Positions 1-7,218 of a DNA stretch of 55,213 nt are shown piece by piece. The translations under genes and the position numbers were made by a program. How positions within the stretch are numbered: the first letter of the stretch is position 1; each line of letters begins with the position of its first letter. Source of the DNA: Prevotella sp. (GTDB lineage: Bacteria > Bacteroidota > Bacteroidia > Bacteroidales > Bacteroidaceae). The stretch covers positions 1 to 55,213 of the forward strand of contig JALFSW010000060.1 of assembly GCA_022779305.1 (NCBI GenBank), read 5' to 3'. The notes under the pieces are model-generated. The model worked only from the letters and a program-made list of their open reading frames with translations. It was not told the DNA's origin and ran no database searches.

Positions 1-2
1 AG

Positions 3-107
3 AGCGGATTCGCACCTGCAAAGGCGATGTGGTGCGCCCTGGTGGCCTTGTGCTACTATTGGAGCGTGCGTCTGCTTGGCAGCAACTATTTCAAATATAG
101 TGGATAG
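3..107 (+). CDS. C-terminal tail of a probable membrane protein (partial)
   Basis: This frame is open from the window edge to a TAG at 105-107 and encodes 34 residues, hydrophobic in the middle (WCALVALCYYW) and ending in SNYFKYSG. Of the three forward frames it looks most like real protein, suggesting the last transmembrane helix of an integral membrane or holin-like protein. The other two frames are also open over this short distance, so the choice is weak. It lies upstream of the prophage HTH gene on the same strand. Confidence 0.3.
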   Translation, partial: SGFAPAKAMWCALVALCYYWSVRLLGSNYFKYSG

Positions 108-141
108 TTAGGAGAGTCCCTTCGGGGGAGGGATATAAAAA

Positions 142-262
142 GCCCCCGGCCTGTTAATACGACGCCAATCATTTTAACAACACACCCATAGGATGCTGAC
201 CGGGGGCCAATACCCTCTGCCACACCCTATGGGTTTTTTATTGTTGTTAAAAATGATTGGCG
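142..262. promoter_or_regulatory. Long interrupted inverted repeat with two competing hairpins
   Basis: Arms 163-182 and 242-262 are complementary over 20 nt with one bulged base, and 185-192 pairs with 226-233 (CCCATAGG/CCTATGGG). Together they form a stem around a 33-nt centre. That centre contains CCGGGGGC (200-207), which is complementary to GCCCCCGG (142-149) outside the stem. The two pairings therefore cross, and one would have to open or form a pseudoknot. The structure lies just before the HTH gene at 289. Such an arrangement suits a leader RNA, an attenuator or a protein-binding region. Function is not shown. Confidence 0.6.
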
Positions 263-288
263 ATGCAAATATACTAAAATTCTTGGAT

Positions 289-531
289 ATGAAGATAGTT
301 GAGATTGTAAAAATTAACAGGGAACTCCTGAAAAACCTGCATACGGCAGGTGTCAGGATAGAGGATGCTGAATATATAGACTTGTATGCGGACTATCGGA
401 AACTGCTTGATGAAGGCGAGAAAGTTTCCTACATCGTGGCTGTGCTCTCTGACAAATATGCCGTGAGTGAACGGAAGGTGTATGGCCTTATCAAGCACTT
501 TCAAAGCGACTGCAAATTGTTTGCAGTATGA
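289..531 (+). CDS. Small helix-turn-helix protein, Mor/C-activator-like
   Basis: About 80 residues from the ATG at 289. Alternative starts are 253 (92 residues) and 193 (112 residues); the last lies inside the inverted repeat, so I prefer 289. The C-terminal half reads like a helix-turn-helix: YADYRKLLDEGEKVSYIVAV followed by LSDKYAVSERKVYGLIKHF. This resembles the DNA-binding part of Mu Mor/C middle- and late-gene activators, which fits a prophage location. Similarity is judged by eye; it could be another small phage DNA-binding protein. The methyltransferase gene follows 53 bp downstream on the same strand. Confidence 0.55.
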   Translation: MKIVEIVKINRELLKNLHTAGVRIEDAEYIDLYADYRKLLDEGEKVSYIVAVLSDKYAVSERKVYGLIKHFQSDCKLFAV

Positions 532-584
532 TTGATTACGGATATTCTTGTTTGTAACGGAAACTCACGACCTTTGCCTTCGTT

Positions 585-1418
585 ATGAGAAAGCAATATA
601 ATTCGGCACCGCTTCCATTCGTCGGTCAGAAGCGGATGTTTGCCAAGGAGTTTAGGAAAGTGTTGGAGCGGTTCCCCGACGGAACGACTTTTGTGGATTT
701 ATTCGGTGGTAGTGGTTTGCTCTCGCATATAGCCAAATGTCAGAAACCTCACTCGAAGGTAGTGTATAACGATTTTGACGGATATAGGCTGCGACTGGAA
801 CATATACCGCAGACAAACGAGCTGCTTGCGGAATTAAGGAAGATTGTGCGTGAAGTACCAAGACATAAGCCTATCACGGGAAAAACACGAGAGCAGGTGT
901 TTGAATGCTTGAAAGAACATCAGGAGTGTTATGGGTATCTGGACTTTATTACCATATCCTCCTCTATTATGTTCTCTATGAAATACCGCTTGAGTATTGA
1001 AGAGATGCGTAAGGAGGCTTTGTATAATAATGTGCGTTTAACAGATTATCCGTTGTGCAGCGACTATCTGGACGGATTGACTATTGTGTCGGCAGATTAT
1101 AAGCAGGTGTTCAATCAGTACCAAAATACGCCAGATGTGGTGTTCCTCGTCGATCCTCCATATTTGAGTACGGAGGTCGGTACTTATAAGATGTATTGGA
1201 GACTTGCCGACTACCTTGATGTGCTGACCGTGCTCGCAGGACACTCGTTTGTATATTTCACGAGCAACAAGTCGTCTATATTGGAATTGTGCGACTGGAT
1301 AGGAAGGAATAAGACCATAGGCAATCCATTCGAGAAATGTACGAAAGTGGAATTCAATGCCCACATGAACTATAGCTCTACCTACACAGACATGATGCTC
1401 TATAAAAAGGCTGGTTAA
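585..1418 (+). CDS. DNA N6-adenine methyltransferase, D12 (Dam) class
   Basis: A 277-residue protein with the D12-class motifs in order: FVGQKR near residue 12 (the usual FxGxK SAM-contact motif), DLFGGSG at 38-44 (SAM-binding loop) and DPPY at 190-193 (catalytic motif IV). The length matches phage and chromosomal Dam-type enzymes, about 270-300 residues. It should transfer a methyl group from S-adenosylmethionine to N6 of adenine in DNA. No restriction enzyme gene is adjacent, so it is probably a solitary phage methyltransferase used for self-marking or regulation. A promoter-like TTTG at 551 with CCTTTG near 571 lies so close to the ATG that the leader would be very short. The thymidylate-synthase-like gene follows after 35 bp. 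Confidence 0.88.
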   Translation: MRKQYNSAPLPFVGQKRMFAKEFRKVLERFPDGTTFVDLFGGSGLLSHIAKCQKPHSKVVYNDFDGYRLRLEHIPQTNELLAELRKIVREVPRHKPITGKTREQVFECLKEHQECYGYLDFITISSSIMFSMKYRLSIEEMRKEALYNNVRLTDYPLCSDYLDGLTIVSADYKQVFNQYQNTPDVVFLVDPPYLSTEVGTYKMYWRLADYLDVLTVLAGHSFVYFTSNKSSILELCDWIGRNKTIGNPFEKCTKVEFNAHMNYSSTYTDMMLYKKAG

Positions 1419-1453
1419 ACACCGTTCAAAAACCAATTAAACACTATCAGACT

Positions 1454-2092
1454 ATGAACAAGTATCACGACATCTTAGAAAAGATTATGCGCACAGGAAA
1501 GATGCAGCATAACAAAAAAGGCAATATTAAATACTGCCTTAACGAGCAACTCACGCTTACACCTGCCGACTTGCTTGATATATTTGAAAGCCACGGCATT
1601 GCCAGAAAAAAGCTGAAGAACGAACTGCAACTATTCATGCAAGGAGAGCGACAGGTAGAAAAATACCGCGAGGCAGGCATTAACTGGTGGGACTATTGCG
1701 GTTCCGTGCTCGTCAATAGTTACCCAACTTATTTCGAGAAACTTCCACCACTTATTGCGAAGATAAACAACGAGAAACGAAATAGCAAAAATTATGTGCT
1801 GTTTCTTGGAGAAACCAATGCCGAGAGCAATCAAGCCCCGTGTCTGAGTCTTGTGCAGTTCCAAATAGACGAAGGTGAGTTAGTTGTTTCAGCCTATCAA
1901 CGCAGTTCTGATGCCAATTTAGGGCTTCCTGCTGACATCTATCACCTTTATTTGATGTCTCGGCAAATCGAGCTTCCTTTGAAGTCTATAACGCTCAACC
2001 TTGCTAATGTACACATTTATGAGAGCAATTTAGAACGAACACAAGAACTACTTGACGGAAATGAGAATGTGAAGTTTGAACTTAATGTATAG
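1454..2092 (+). CDS. Divergent thymidylate-synthase-fold protein, possible dCMP-acting enzyme
   Basis: A 212-residue protein that aligns by eye along E. coli ThyA (264 residues). Retained are a Glu in NELQLFMQGE (E57, equivalent to E58), the nucleophile C130 in APC followed by QF (C146), RSSD at 150-153 (R166, S167, D169), and HIY at 187-189 (H207, Y209). Residue 161 is Asp where ThyA has N177, and the spacing from the Cys is identical. In the known family, Asp here marks dCMP hydroxymethylases and shifts specificity from dUMP to dCMP. The GPVYGKQWR loop is missing or rebuilt, and the two phosphate-binding Arg of the partner subunit read K112-N113. It may make a modified pyrimidine nucleotide, or be a remodelled, inactive relative. 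The gene ends 2 bp before a strong terminator stem. Confidence 0.7.
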   Translation: MNKYHDILEKIMRTGKMQHNKKGNIKYCLNEQLTLTPADLLDIFESHGIARKKLKNELQLFMQGERQVEKYREAGINWWDYCGSVLVNSYPTYFEKLPPLIAKINNEKRNSKNYVLFLGETNAESNQAPCLSLVQFQIDEGELVVSAYQRSSDANLGLPADIYHLYLMSRQIELPLKSITLNLANVHIYESNLERTQELLDGNENVKFELNV

Positions 2093-2094
2093 AG

Positions 2095-2136
2095 AAGAGG
2101 TCGATTTGATGATTGGTTTCAAATCGACCTCTTTTG
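2095..2136 (+). terminator. Rho-independent terminator of the prophage right-end genes
   Basis: A perfect 15-bp stem (2095-2109 with 2119-2133) around a 9-nt loop, followed by a short T run. It begins 2 bp after the stop codon of the thymidylate-synthase-like gene. Confidence 0.85.
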
Positions 2137-2160
2137 TGCTGTGTGCGTTTTTATTTTATT

Positions 2161-2220
2161 ACATTTCGTTTTGCTTGAAAAAATCACATTTCGTTTTATC
2201 AGAGCATCACATTTCGTTTT
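2161..2220. repeat. Three direct repeats ACATTTCGTTTT at the prophage terminus
   Basis: ACATTTCGTTTT occurs at 2161-2172, 2186-2197 and 2209-2220. The last two extend upstream to TCACATTTCGTTTT. Start-to-start spacings are 25 and 23 bp. They sit between the prophage terminator and the truncated host gene, where Mu-family phages carry transposase-binding sites. I found no matching copies elsewhere in the window. Confidence 0.7.
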
Positions 2221-2231
2221 GCCGGATTTAT

Positions 2232-2717
2232 AAAGCGCGCAAGGGCAATCCGGGTTATGACAATTTTCTCTCGTTTCTCAATGCGGCAACCGACGCATTG
2301 ATTTATTGTCAAACGTTCTGTAATCTTGCTGAAACAAAAGGACTTGGCACTTGCTTTTTGGGCACAACGATCTACCAACCTCAACCCATCATCGATGCCC
2401 TCGAATTGCCCCCATTGGTTTTCCCCGTAGCCACTATTACGCTGGGCTATCCTGATGAAAATCCGCCACAACCCGACCGTCTTCCGCTCGAAGCCATCAT
2501 CCATGAGGAAACCTACACAGATTACACGCCCGAACGCATAAACCAGTTTTACGATGCAAAAGAAAATCTGGAGGAAAACAAACGTTTTGTGGAACTCAAT
2601 CAAACAGAGACGCTTGCACAAATTTTCACCGACATTCGTTATAAAAAATCAGACAACGAAGTGCTCTCTGCCAGTTTGTTGAAAGCTCTCGAACAACAAG
2701 GGTTTCTCACACTTTGA
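2232..2717 (+). pseudogene. Nitroreductase-family protein, 5' truncated by the prophage
   Basis: About 161 residues that match the C-terminal two-thirds of an FMN-dependent nitroreductase or NADPH oxidoreductase of the NfsA type (usually about 250 residues). Recognisable stretches are NPGYDNFLSF, the glycine-rich GLGTCFLGT, FPVATITLGYP and HEETYTDYT near the end. The frame stays open upstream to 2076, but those residues come from the prophage end repeats and are not family sequence. The N-terminal FMN-binding part and the native start are missing. The rest is probably on the far side of the prophage, left of this window. It is unlikely to give an active enzyme. Confidence 0.75.
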
Positions 2718-2818
2718 TGTGAAACAGCACAAGAAAAGATGATGAATGAAAGATGATTTTCATCATTCGCCATTTGCACACAAAAGCATCGGAAAAATAA
2801 AGCTCGCACACTTGTATT

Positions 2819-3019
2819 TTAACCCAAATCGGTCATTAGGCCGTTAGGGTTTTTCTTTTATTTTATTTATAAACTTCCCAACCGCTTACATCTGCTTAAT
2901 GGCATCTTCTTCATTGGTTTCTCTTGAAGTAGCCCGCTACATCTGCGAGAAAATGATGAACAATCTGCACAGAAATCCGCCACAATCCGTTTGGTCTCTA
3001 ATGACCGAATAGGTTTTAA
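2819..3019. repeat. R1 MITE-like element, copy 1 (201 bp)
   Basis: Inverted ends are CCCAAATCGGTCATTAG on the left and CTAATGACCGAATAGG on the right, each bordered by TTAA (2819-2822 and 3016-3019). The interior has no ORF and shares long blocks with copies at 41972, 49527 and 17062, for example AAACTTCCCA, TCTCTTGAAGTAG, CTACATCTGCGA and CAATCTGCACAGA. It fills most of the gap between the truncated nitroreductase and the permease. The rest of that gap (2718-2818) shows nothing recognisable. Confidence 0.75.
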
Positions 3020-3083
3020 CTGAGCCTCAGTTGAGATGCAAATAAGCCTCAGTTACAGTGCAACTGAGGCTTATTTGATTTGC
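3018..3083. repeat. R22 palindromic tandem array, three units
   Basis: Three consecutive 22-bp units start at 3018, 3040 and 3062. The first holds the exact palindrome AACTGAGCCTCAGTT followed by a 7-nt spacer; the others vary by a few bases. It directly adjoins the right end of R1 copy 1 and ends 2 bp before the stop codon of the convergent permease gene. Confidence 0.75.
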
Positions 3084-3085
3084 AA

Positions 3086-4336
3086 CTATTCATAGTGCAT
3101 AGATTTGGCTGGATGTATCTGGCTAATGAAGAGGCTGGGCAGCAACAAAACCGCAAGACAGATGAAGAGCGTAAAGAGGTTCAATCCAATGATAATGGGG
3201 AGATTGAACGAGACGGGAACAGTATCTACATAATAAATCTGTGGGTCGAGTTGAACAAGTCCAAACTGGTGTTGCAATCCAATGAACAACAGTCCAAAGA
3301 GATTGCCTATGAGCAAGCCTCGCCCAATAATAAACACAGAAAACCAAAGAAAAACACTGCGTATCTGCCTGTTGCGCGAACCCAAGGCTTTCAGTAAACC
3401 AATCATTTGTGTGCGTTCCAAGATGATGATGAGCAAGCCCGATATCATCGTAACACTTGCAACGGAAACCATCAGTCCAAGAATGATCCAGACATTGAGA
3501 TCCATCAGGTTGAGCCATGAAAATATTTGTGGGTTTTGTTCTGTTATAGTTTCAGAAGAATAAGTTTGGTCATATTGATCGGTTTTATTCTTCACTTTTC
3601 GAAGAACGCTTTGTCCGATGGTTTCAAGATTATTGAAGTCTTTCACTTGCAATTCCAAACCACTGAATTGATCGGTTTCCCAACCATTAAGTCGTTGAAC
3701 GGTCGATAAATTAGTGAAACATATTTGTGAGTCGTATTGTTTCAGATTGGTTTCATAAATGCCTTTGATGGTAAAACGTCGGGTGCGAATACCTGTATTA
3801 TCCACAAAATAAGCAAAAATTTTTTCGCCTACTTTGAGGTGTAACTTCTCGGCAATGGTCTGCGAAACAACGAGTTGCTGTTTGCTGGCACCATTAGCAA
3901 AATCGGGCAGACTTCCATCTATAATGTTGTTTGCAATAAAGGTGGTATCGAAATCGTTTGCTACGCCCTTTAGCATGATACCCAAAAAATCATTATCGGT
4001 TTTGAGAATGCCTTGTTTCAGTGCGAAACGCTGGCTGTGCGTAATGCCTTCCGTTTGACAGATAGTTTTTTGGAAAGCATCCGTAATTTGTATGGGATGT
4101 TGGTCTGAGGTTTCAAATGTGAGATAATTGGCAATGGTGATGTGGCTACCAAAACCCACAACCTTGTCTCGAATGGAACTCTTGAAGCCCAAAACGACTG
4201 CCACTGTAATCATCATCACCGCCAATCCGACTGCCACTCCGATTGTAGCAATGTTGATAGCGGGTTTGGAAACTTGCTTGTTTCCATCCCCGCCATTATG
4301 GATTTTTCTTGCAATGAAGAAAGGAAAATTCATCAA
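3086..4336 (-). CDS. LolC/LolE-like ABC transporter permease (FtsX family)
   Basis: A 416-residue inner-membrane protein with the LolC/E layout. A first transmembrane helix at about 27-50 (IATIGVAVGLAVMMITVAVV) is followed by a periplasmic MacB-type domain of about 225 residues. Three C-terminal helices then form the FtsX domain, with ERTQMIGLLKALGSRNRQIR in the cytoplasmic coupling region. By family it would work with a LolD-type ATPase to release lipoproteins from the inner membrane, but no ATPase gene is next to it. It lies 12 bp downstream of the aminotransferase gene on the same strand and is probably co-transcribed. MM at the start gives two start options 3 bp apart. Confidence 0.85.
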   Translation of the reverse strand: MMNFPFFIARKIHNGGDGNKQVSKPAINIATIGVAVGLAVMMITVAVVLGFKSSIRDKVVGFGSHITIANYLTFETSDQHPIQITDAFQKTICQTEGITHSQRFALKQGILKTDNDFLGIMLKGVANDFDTTFIANNIIDGSLPDFANGASKQQLVVSQTIAEKLHLKVGEKIFAYFVDNTGIRTRRFTIKGIYETNLKQYDSQICFTNLSTVQRLNGWETDQFSGLELQVKDFNNLETIGQSVLRKVKNKTDQYDQTYSSETITEQNPQIFSWLNLMDLNVWIILGLMVSVASVTMISGLLIIILERTQMIGLLKALGSRNRQIRSVFLWFSVFIIGRGLLIGNLFGLLFIGLQHQFGLVQLDPQIYYVDTVPVSFNLPIIIGLNLFTLFICLAVLLLPSLFISQIHPAKSMHYE

Positions 4337-4348
4337 GTGTTTTTAATT

Positions 4349-5551
4349 TTATGCGTTGGTGCGTCCAGGATATTGTTCGAGTGCCTTTTCGAGCACTACG
4401 AGCGCACGTTCCAAGTCTTCTTTTTTGAGCACATAAGCAATGCGCACTTCGTTGGTTCCTGCGCCAGGTGTTGAATAGAACCCACTTGCAGGTGCCATCA
4501 TCACGGTTTCGCCTTCATATTCAAATTCTGCCAAACACCAATGACAGAACTTATCGGCATTGTCGATAGGTAGACGAGCAACCGAATAGAATGCACCCAT
4601 AGGCGTTGGAGCAAACACACCAGGAATTTTGTTCAATCCCGAAATGAGGCAATCGCGACGTTGAATATACTCATCGTAAACATCCTTATAATAGGTATCA
4701 GGTGCATCCAAACTTGCTTCAGCGATGATCTGACCAATCAGAGGAGGAGAAAGACGTGCTTGGCAGAGTTTCATCACGGCCTTGCGCACTTCCGTGTTCT
4801 TGCACACCAATGCACCGATACGAATGCCACACTCATTGTAGCGTTTTGAGACTGAGTCGATAATAATCACATTTTCTTGAATGCCTTCAAGGTGCATAGC
4901 CGAGATGTAAGGTTCGTCGGTGTAGGTAAACTCACGATAAACCTCGTCAGAGAAGAGGTAAAGGTCATATTTCTTTACAAGATCTCTGATTTGTTCCATT
5001 TCGTTCTTTGTGTAAACATAGCCCGTTGGGTTGTTTGGATTACAAATAAGGATGGCTTTTGTGCGCTCGTTGATGAGTTCTTCAAACTTCTCAATGGTAG
5101 GAAGTGCAAATCCGTCTTCGATTGATGTTTGGATAGTCCTCACCTTTACGCCTACCGAAATGGCAAAAGTCATATAGTTGGCATAGGCTGGTTCTGGCAC
5201 AATCACTTCATCACCAGGATTGAGACACGCCATGAATGCAAAGCTTACAGCTTCCGACCCACCCGTAGTGATAATGATATCATCGGGTATGAGATCAATG
5301 TTGAAGCGTTTGTAATAGCCACAAAGTTTTTCGCGATAAGAGGCATGTCCCTGCGATGGTGAATACTCTAACACAGAACGATCAATGGTTTTCAGTGCAT
5401 CAAGCCCACATTGAGGCGTTGGAAGGTCGGGCTGACCAATGTTAAGGTGGTAGACTTTCGTTCCACGTGCCTTGGCTGCAACCGCAAGTGGTGCCAATTT
5501 TCTAATGGGCGACTCTGGCATTTCTTGCCCTCTAAGAGATATTTCCGGCAT
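4349..5551 (-). CDS. Pyridoxal-phosphate aminotransferase, class I/II (aspartate aminotransferase-like)
   Basis: A 400-residue fold-type I aminotransferase. NPNNPTG at 171-177, SDEVY at 201-205 (the Asp contacts the PLP ring nitrogen) and SVSKRY at 233-238, with K236 as Schiff-base lysine, are all present. The Arg that binds the substrate carboxylate is expected near the C-terminus (NEVRIAYV). Length and motifs suit an aspartate/aromatic-type transaminase moving amino groups to 2-oxoglutarate in the cytoplasm. The exact substrate cannot be read from sequence. It is the first gene of a two-gene minus-strand unit with the permease, probably from the promoter box at 5692-5699. Confidence 0.92.
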   Translation of the reverse strand: MPEISLRGQEMPESPIRKLAPLAVAAKARGTKVYHLNIGQPDLPTPQCGLDALKTIDRSVLEYSPSQGHASYREKLCGYYKRFNIDLIPDDIIITTGGSEAVSFAFMACLNPGDEVIVPEPAYANYMTFAISVGVKVRTIQTSIEDGFALPTIEKFEELINERTKAILICNPNNPTGYVYTKNEMEQIRDLVKKYDLYLFSDEVYREFTYTDEPYISAMHLEGIQENVIIIDSVSKRYNECGIRIGALVCKNTEVRKAVMKLCQARLSPPLIGQIIAEASLDAPDTYYKDVYDEYIQRRDCLISGLNKIPGVFAPTPMGAFYSVARLPIDNADKFCHWCLAEFEYEGETVMMAPASGFYSTPGAGTNEVRIAYVLKKEDLERALVVLEKALEQYPGRTNA

Positions 5552-5691
5552 AGTTTTGTTTTTTTTATTTATCTGTAATTGATTTGTTAGGTTATAGCCT
5601 TATTATAAAATTATCGCCACACCTCCATCGTTTTATTATGATGGAGACACAAGTCAGGACGATGTGGCAACCAAATGTATGGAAGCCAATG

Positions 5692-5699
5692 CAAAGGTA
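5692..5699 (-). promoter_or_regulatory. Promoter -7 box (TACCTTTG) for the aminotransferase gene
   Basis: The minus strand reads TACCTTTG, a perfect match to the Bacteroidota -7 consensus TAnnTTTG, about 140 bp upstream of the start. No convincing -33 element was seen. Confidence 0.5.
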
Positions 5700-5772
5700 A
5701 GGCTTTTTTTATTCTAATCAGCTTTTTTTTTATTTTAATTGCATAATTTTCTAATCGAGCCAAACTTTTTCG

Positions 5773-5780
5773 TACTTTTG
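5773..5780 (+). promoter_or_regulatory. Promoter -7 box (TACTTTTG) for the DUF4494 gene
   Basis: TACTTTTG followed by CA matches the Bacteroidota -7 element, 76 bp before the preferred start at 5856. A start site near 5788 would leave a leader of about 70 nt. Confidence 0.65.
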
Positions 5781-5855
5781 CAGAAAAGTAATCACTAGTG
5801 GAGAGTTTTGCAACGCATATAGGCAATGCAGAAATCCGATATAGAAGAAAGAAAA

Positions 5856-6335
5856 ATGAGAAGTAAGACAAGTCAATGGTTTGAAACCAAAGTGCGTTAT
5901 GAGAAAACTTTGGAAAATGGAGAAACAAAGAAAGTAACCGAAGCCTACACGGTTGAGGCTTTGAGCTTTTCGGAAGCTGAAGCAAAAATTACCGAGGAGA
6001 TGGCAGTATATATAAGAGGAGAATTTGATGTGAAAGCCATCACGCCCGCAGCCTATGGTGAGGTGTTTTTCAGCGATGCCGACAAAGACGACAAATGGTA
6101 TAAAGCACGTTTATCGTTTATCACAATCGACGAAAAAACCGAAAAAGAGAAGCACACAATTGTTACAAAACTGGTGCAGGCAGGTTCGGTGAGTGGTGCG
6201 GTGAAACACATTGATGACGTGATGGGCAATACCATGATCGATTATATCATTGTTTCGATTGCCGACACGAAACTGATGGATGTCTTTGAATATACGCCCG
6301 CAAAGCAAAAAGACGATAAACCAGAATACGAATAA
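5856..6335 (+). CDS. DUF4494 family protein
   Basis: A 159-residue soluble protein with no signal peptide or membrane segment. It opens with RSKTSQWFETKVRYEKTLEN and contains VTEAYTVEALSFSEAE and a C-terminal DVFEY, the pattern of DUF4494 proteins, which are common in Bacteroidales. No function is known to me for the family. I start it at 5856; an upstream in-frame ATG at 5826 would add ten residues unlike the family. The downstream YggS gene begins 46 bp after the stop, so the two are probably co-transcribed. Confidence 0.8.
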   Translation: MRSKTSQWFETKVRYEKTLENGETKKVTEAYTVEALSFSEAEAKITEEMAVYIRGEFDVKAITPAAYGEVFFSDADKDDKWYKARLSFITIDEKTEKEKHTIVTKLVQAGSVSGAVKHIDDVMGNTMIDYIIVSIADTKLMDVFEYTPAKQKDDKPEYE

Positions 6336-6381
6336 CCCTATCGACAAAACTTTCGTACCTTATATAAATATAAAGAAAACC

Positions 6382-7053
6382 ATGTTTGACGTTGCATCAA
6401 GTCTTCAACGGATCAAATCCACATTGCCAGAGGGTGTGGAATTAATAGCCGTTAGCAAGTTTCATCCCAATGAATATTTGGAAATTGCCTATCAACAAGG
6501 GCAACGTGTTTTTGGAGAAAGCCATGTGCAGGAACTTACTGCCAAGGCGAAAACCCTACCAACTGATATTCAATGGCACTTCATCGGACATCTGCAAACC
6601 AATAAAGTGAAATACATTGCCCCTTTTATCACGATGATTGGGGCGGTGGATTCATTGCGTTTGCTGCATGAAATCAATAAACAGGCATTGAAAAACAACC
6701 GCGTGATAGAAGTGTTGCTTGAACTTCACATTGCAGAAGAAGAAACAAAATATGGTTTTCGCCTTGATGAATGCCGACAGATGCTCGAAGAGGGCGAATG
6801 GCGAGAGATGAAAGGCATTCACATTGCCGGTTTAATGATGATGGCATCAAACACCGACAATGAAGAACAAATTCGCCAAGAGATGATGATTGCAGCCGAT
6901 TTCTTTGATGAAGTGAAGGAAAAATTTTTCGCAAACGATCCTCAGTTCAGAGAACGTTCGTGGGGAATGAGCGATGATTATCCGATAGCTATCGCTTGTC
7001 GATCGACTATGGTGAGAGTAGGAACTGCCATTTTTGGAGAAAGGATTTATTAA
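6382..7053 (+). CDS. YggS/PLPBP family pyridoxal-phosphate homeostasis protein
   Basis: A 223-residue protein with the YggS pattern. AVSKFHP carries the PLP-binding lysine K26, followed by FGESHVQEL, WHFIGHLQTNK and the C-terminal SMVRVGTAIFG-like end (here CRSTMVRVGTAIFGERIY). It is a single-domain alanine-racemase-like barrel that binds PLP and buffers its cellular level without known enzyme activity. The start at 6382 gives the family's usual N-terminus. The frame is open further upstream but overlaps the end of the DUF4494 gene. Confidence 0.9.
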   Translation: MFDVASSLQRIKSTLPEGVELIAVSKFHPNEYLEIAYQQGQRVFGESHVQELTAKAKTLPTDIQWHFIGHLQTNKVKYIAPFITMIGAVDSLRLLHEINKQALKNNRVIEVLLELHIAEEETKYGFRLDECRQMLEEGEWREMKGIHIAGLMMMASNTDNEEQIRQEMMIAADFFDEVKEKFFANDPQFRERSWGMSDDYPIAIACRSTMVRVGTAIFGERIY

Positions 7054-7218
7054 TTTTCCCATAATAGCTAATCAGCTCCGCAATTTTGTGGGTAAGCCCG
7101 TGTGTTCGATTGAATAGTTGAGCACAATTATCAGGCTGTTTTGTAGGTAAATCCATGTATTTATCCCTGCGATTCTGAGAAAACATTATTTTCCAATTTA
7201 GTCAAGATTATTTATGTT

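Larger units (their letters stand above)
1..2220 (+). mobile_element. Right end of a Mu-like transposable prophage
   Basis: Plus-strand genes here (membrane-protein tail, small HTH protein, D12 adenine methyltransferase, thymidylate-synthase-like protein) are phage-type. They stop at a strong terminator (2095-2136), and the segment ends with three copies of ACATTTCGTTTT at 2161, 2186 and 2209. A host nitroreductase gene lacking its 5' half follows immediately. Several transposase-type sites at one terminus are characteristic of Mu-family phage ends. DNA-modification genes at the right end recall the mom region of Mu. The left end is outside the window, so no target duplication can be checked. 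The exact junction (about 2220-2232) is inferred. It could also be another transposon carrying phage genes. Confidence 0.6.

Noticed and set aside
163..262. Invertible promoter flanked by inverted repeats
   Set aside because: The segment between the long arms is only about 60 bp, no recombinase gene is visible, and no -7 box lies inside. The RNA-fold explanation is simpler.
2076..2231. N-terminal extension of the nitroreductase frame as a membrane domain
   Set aside because: These codons run through the prophage terminator and its end repeats, so the hydrophobic stretch is an accident of the T-rich repeat sequence.
3018..3083. R22 arrays as small CRISPR arrays
   Set aside because: The period is only 22 bp with 7-nt gaps, units are degenerate, there are no 30-bp spacers and no cas genes.
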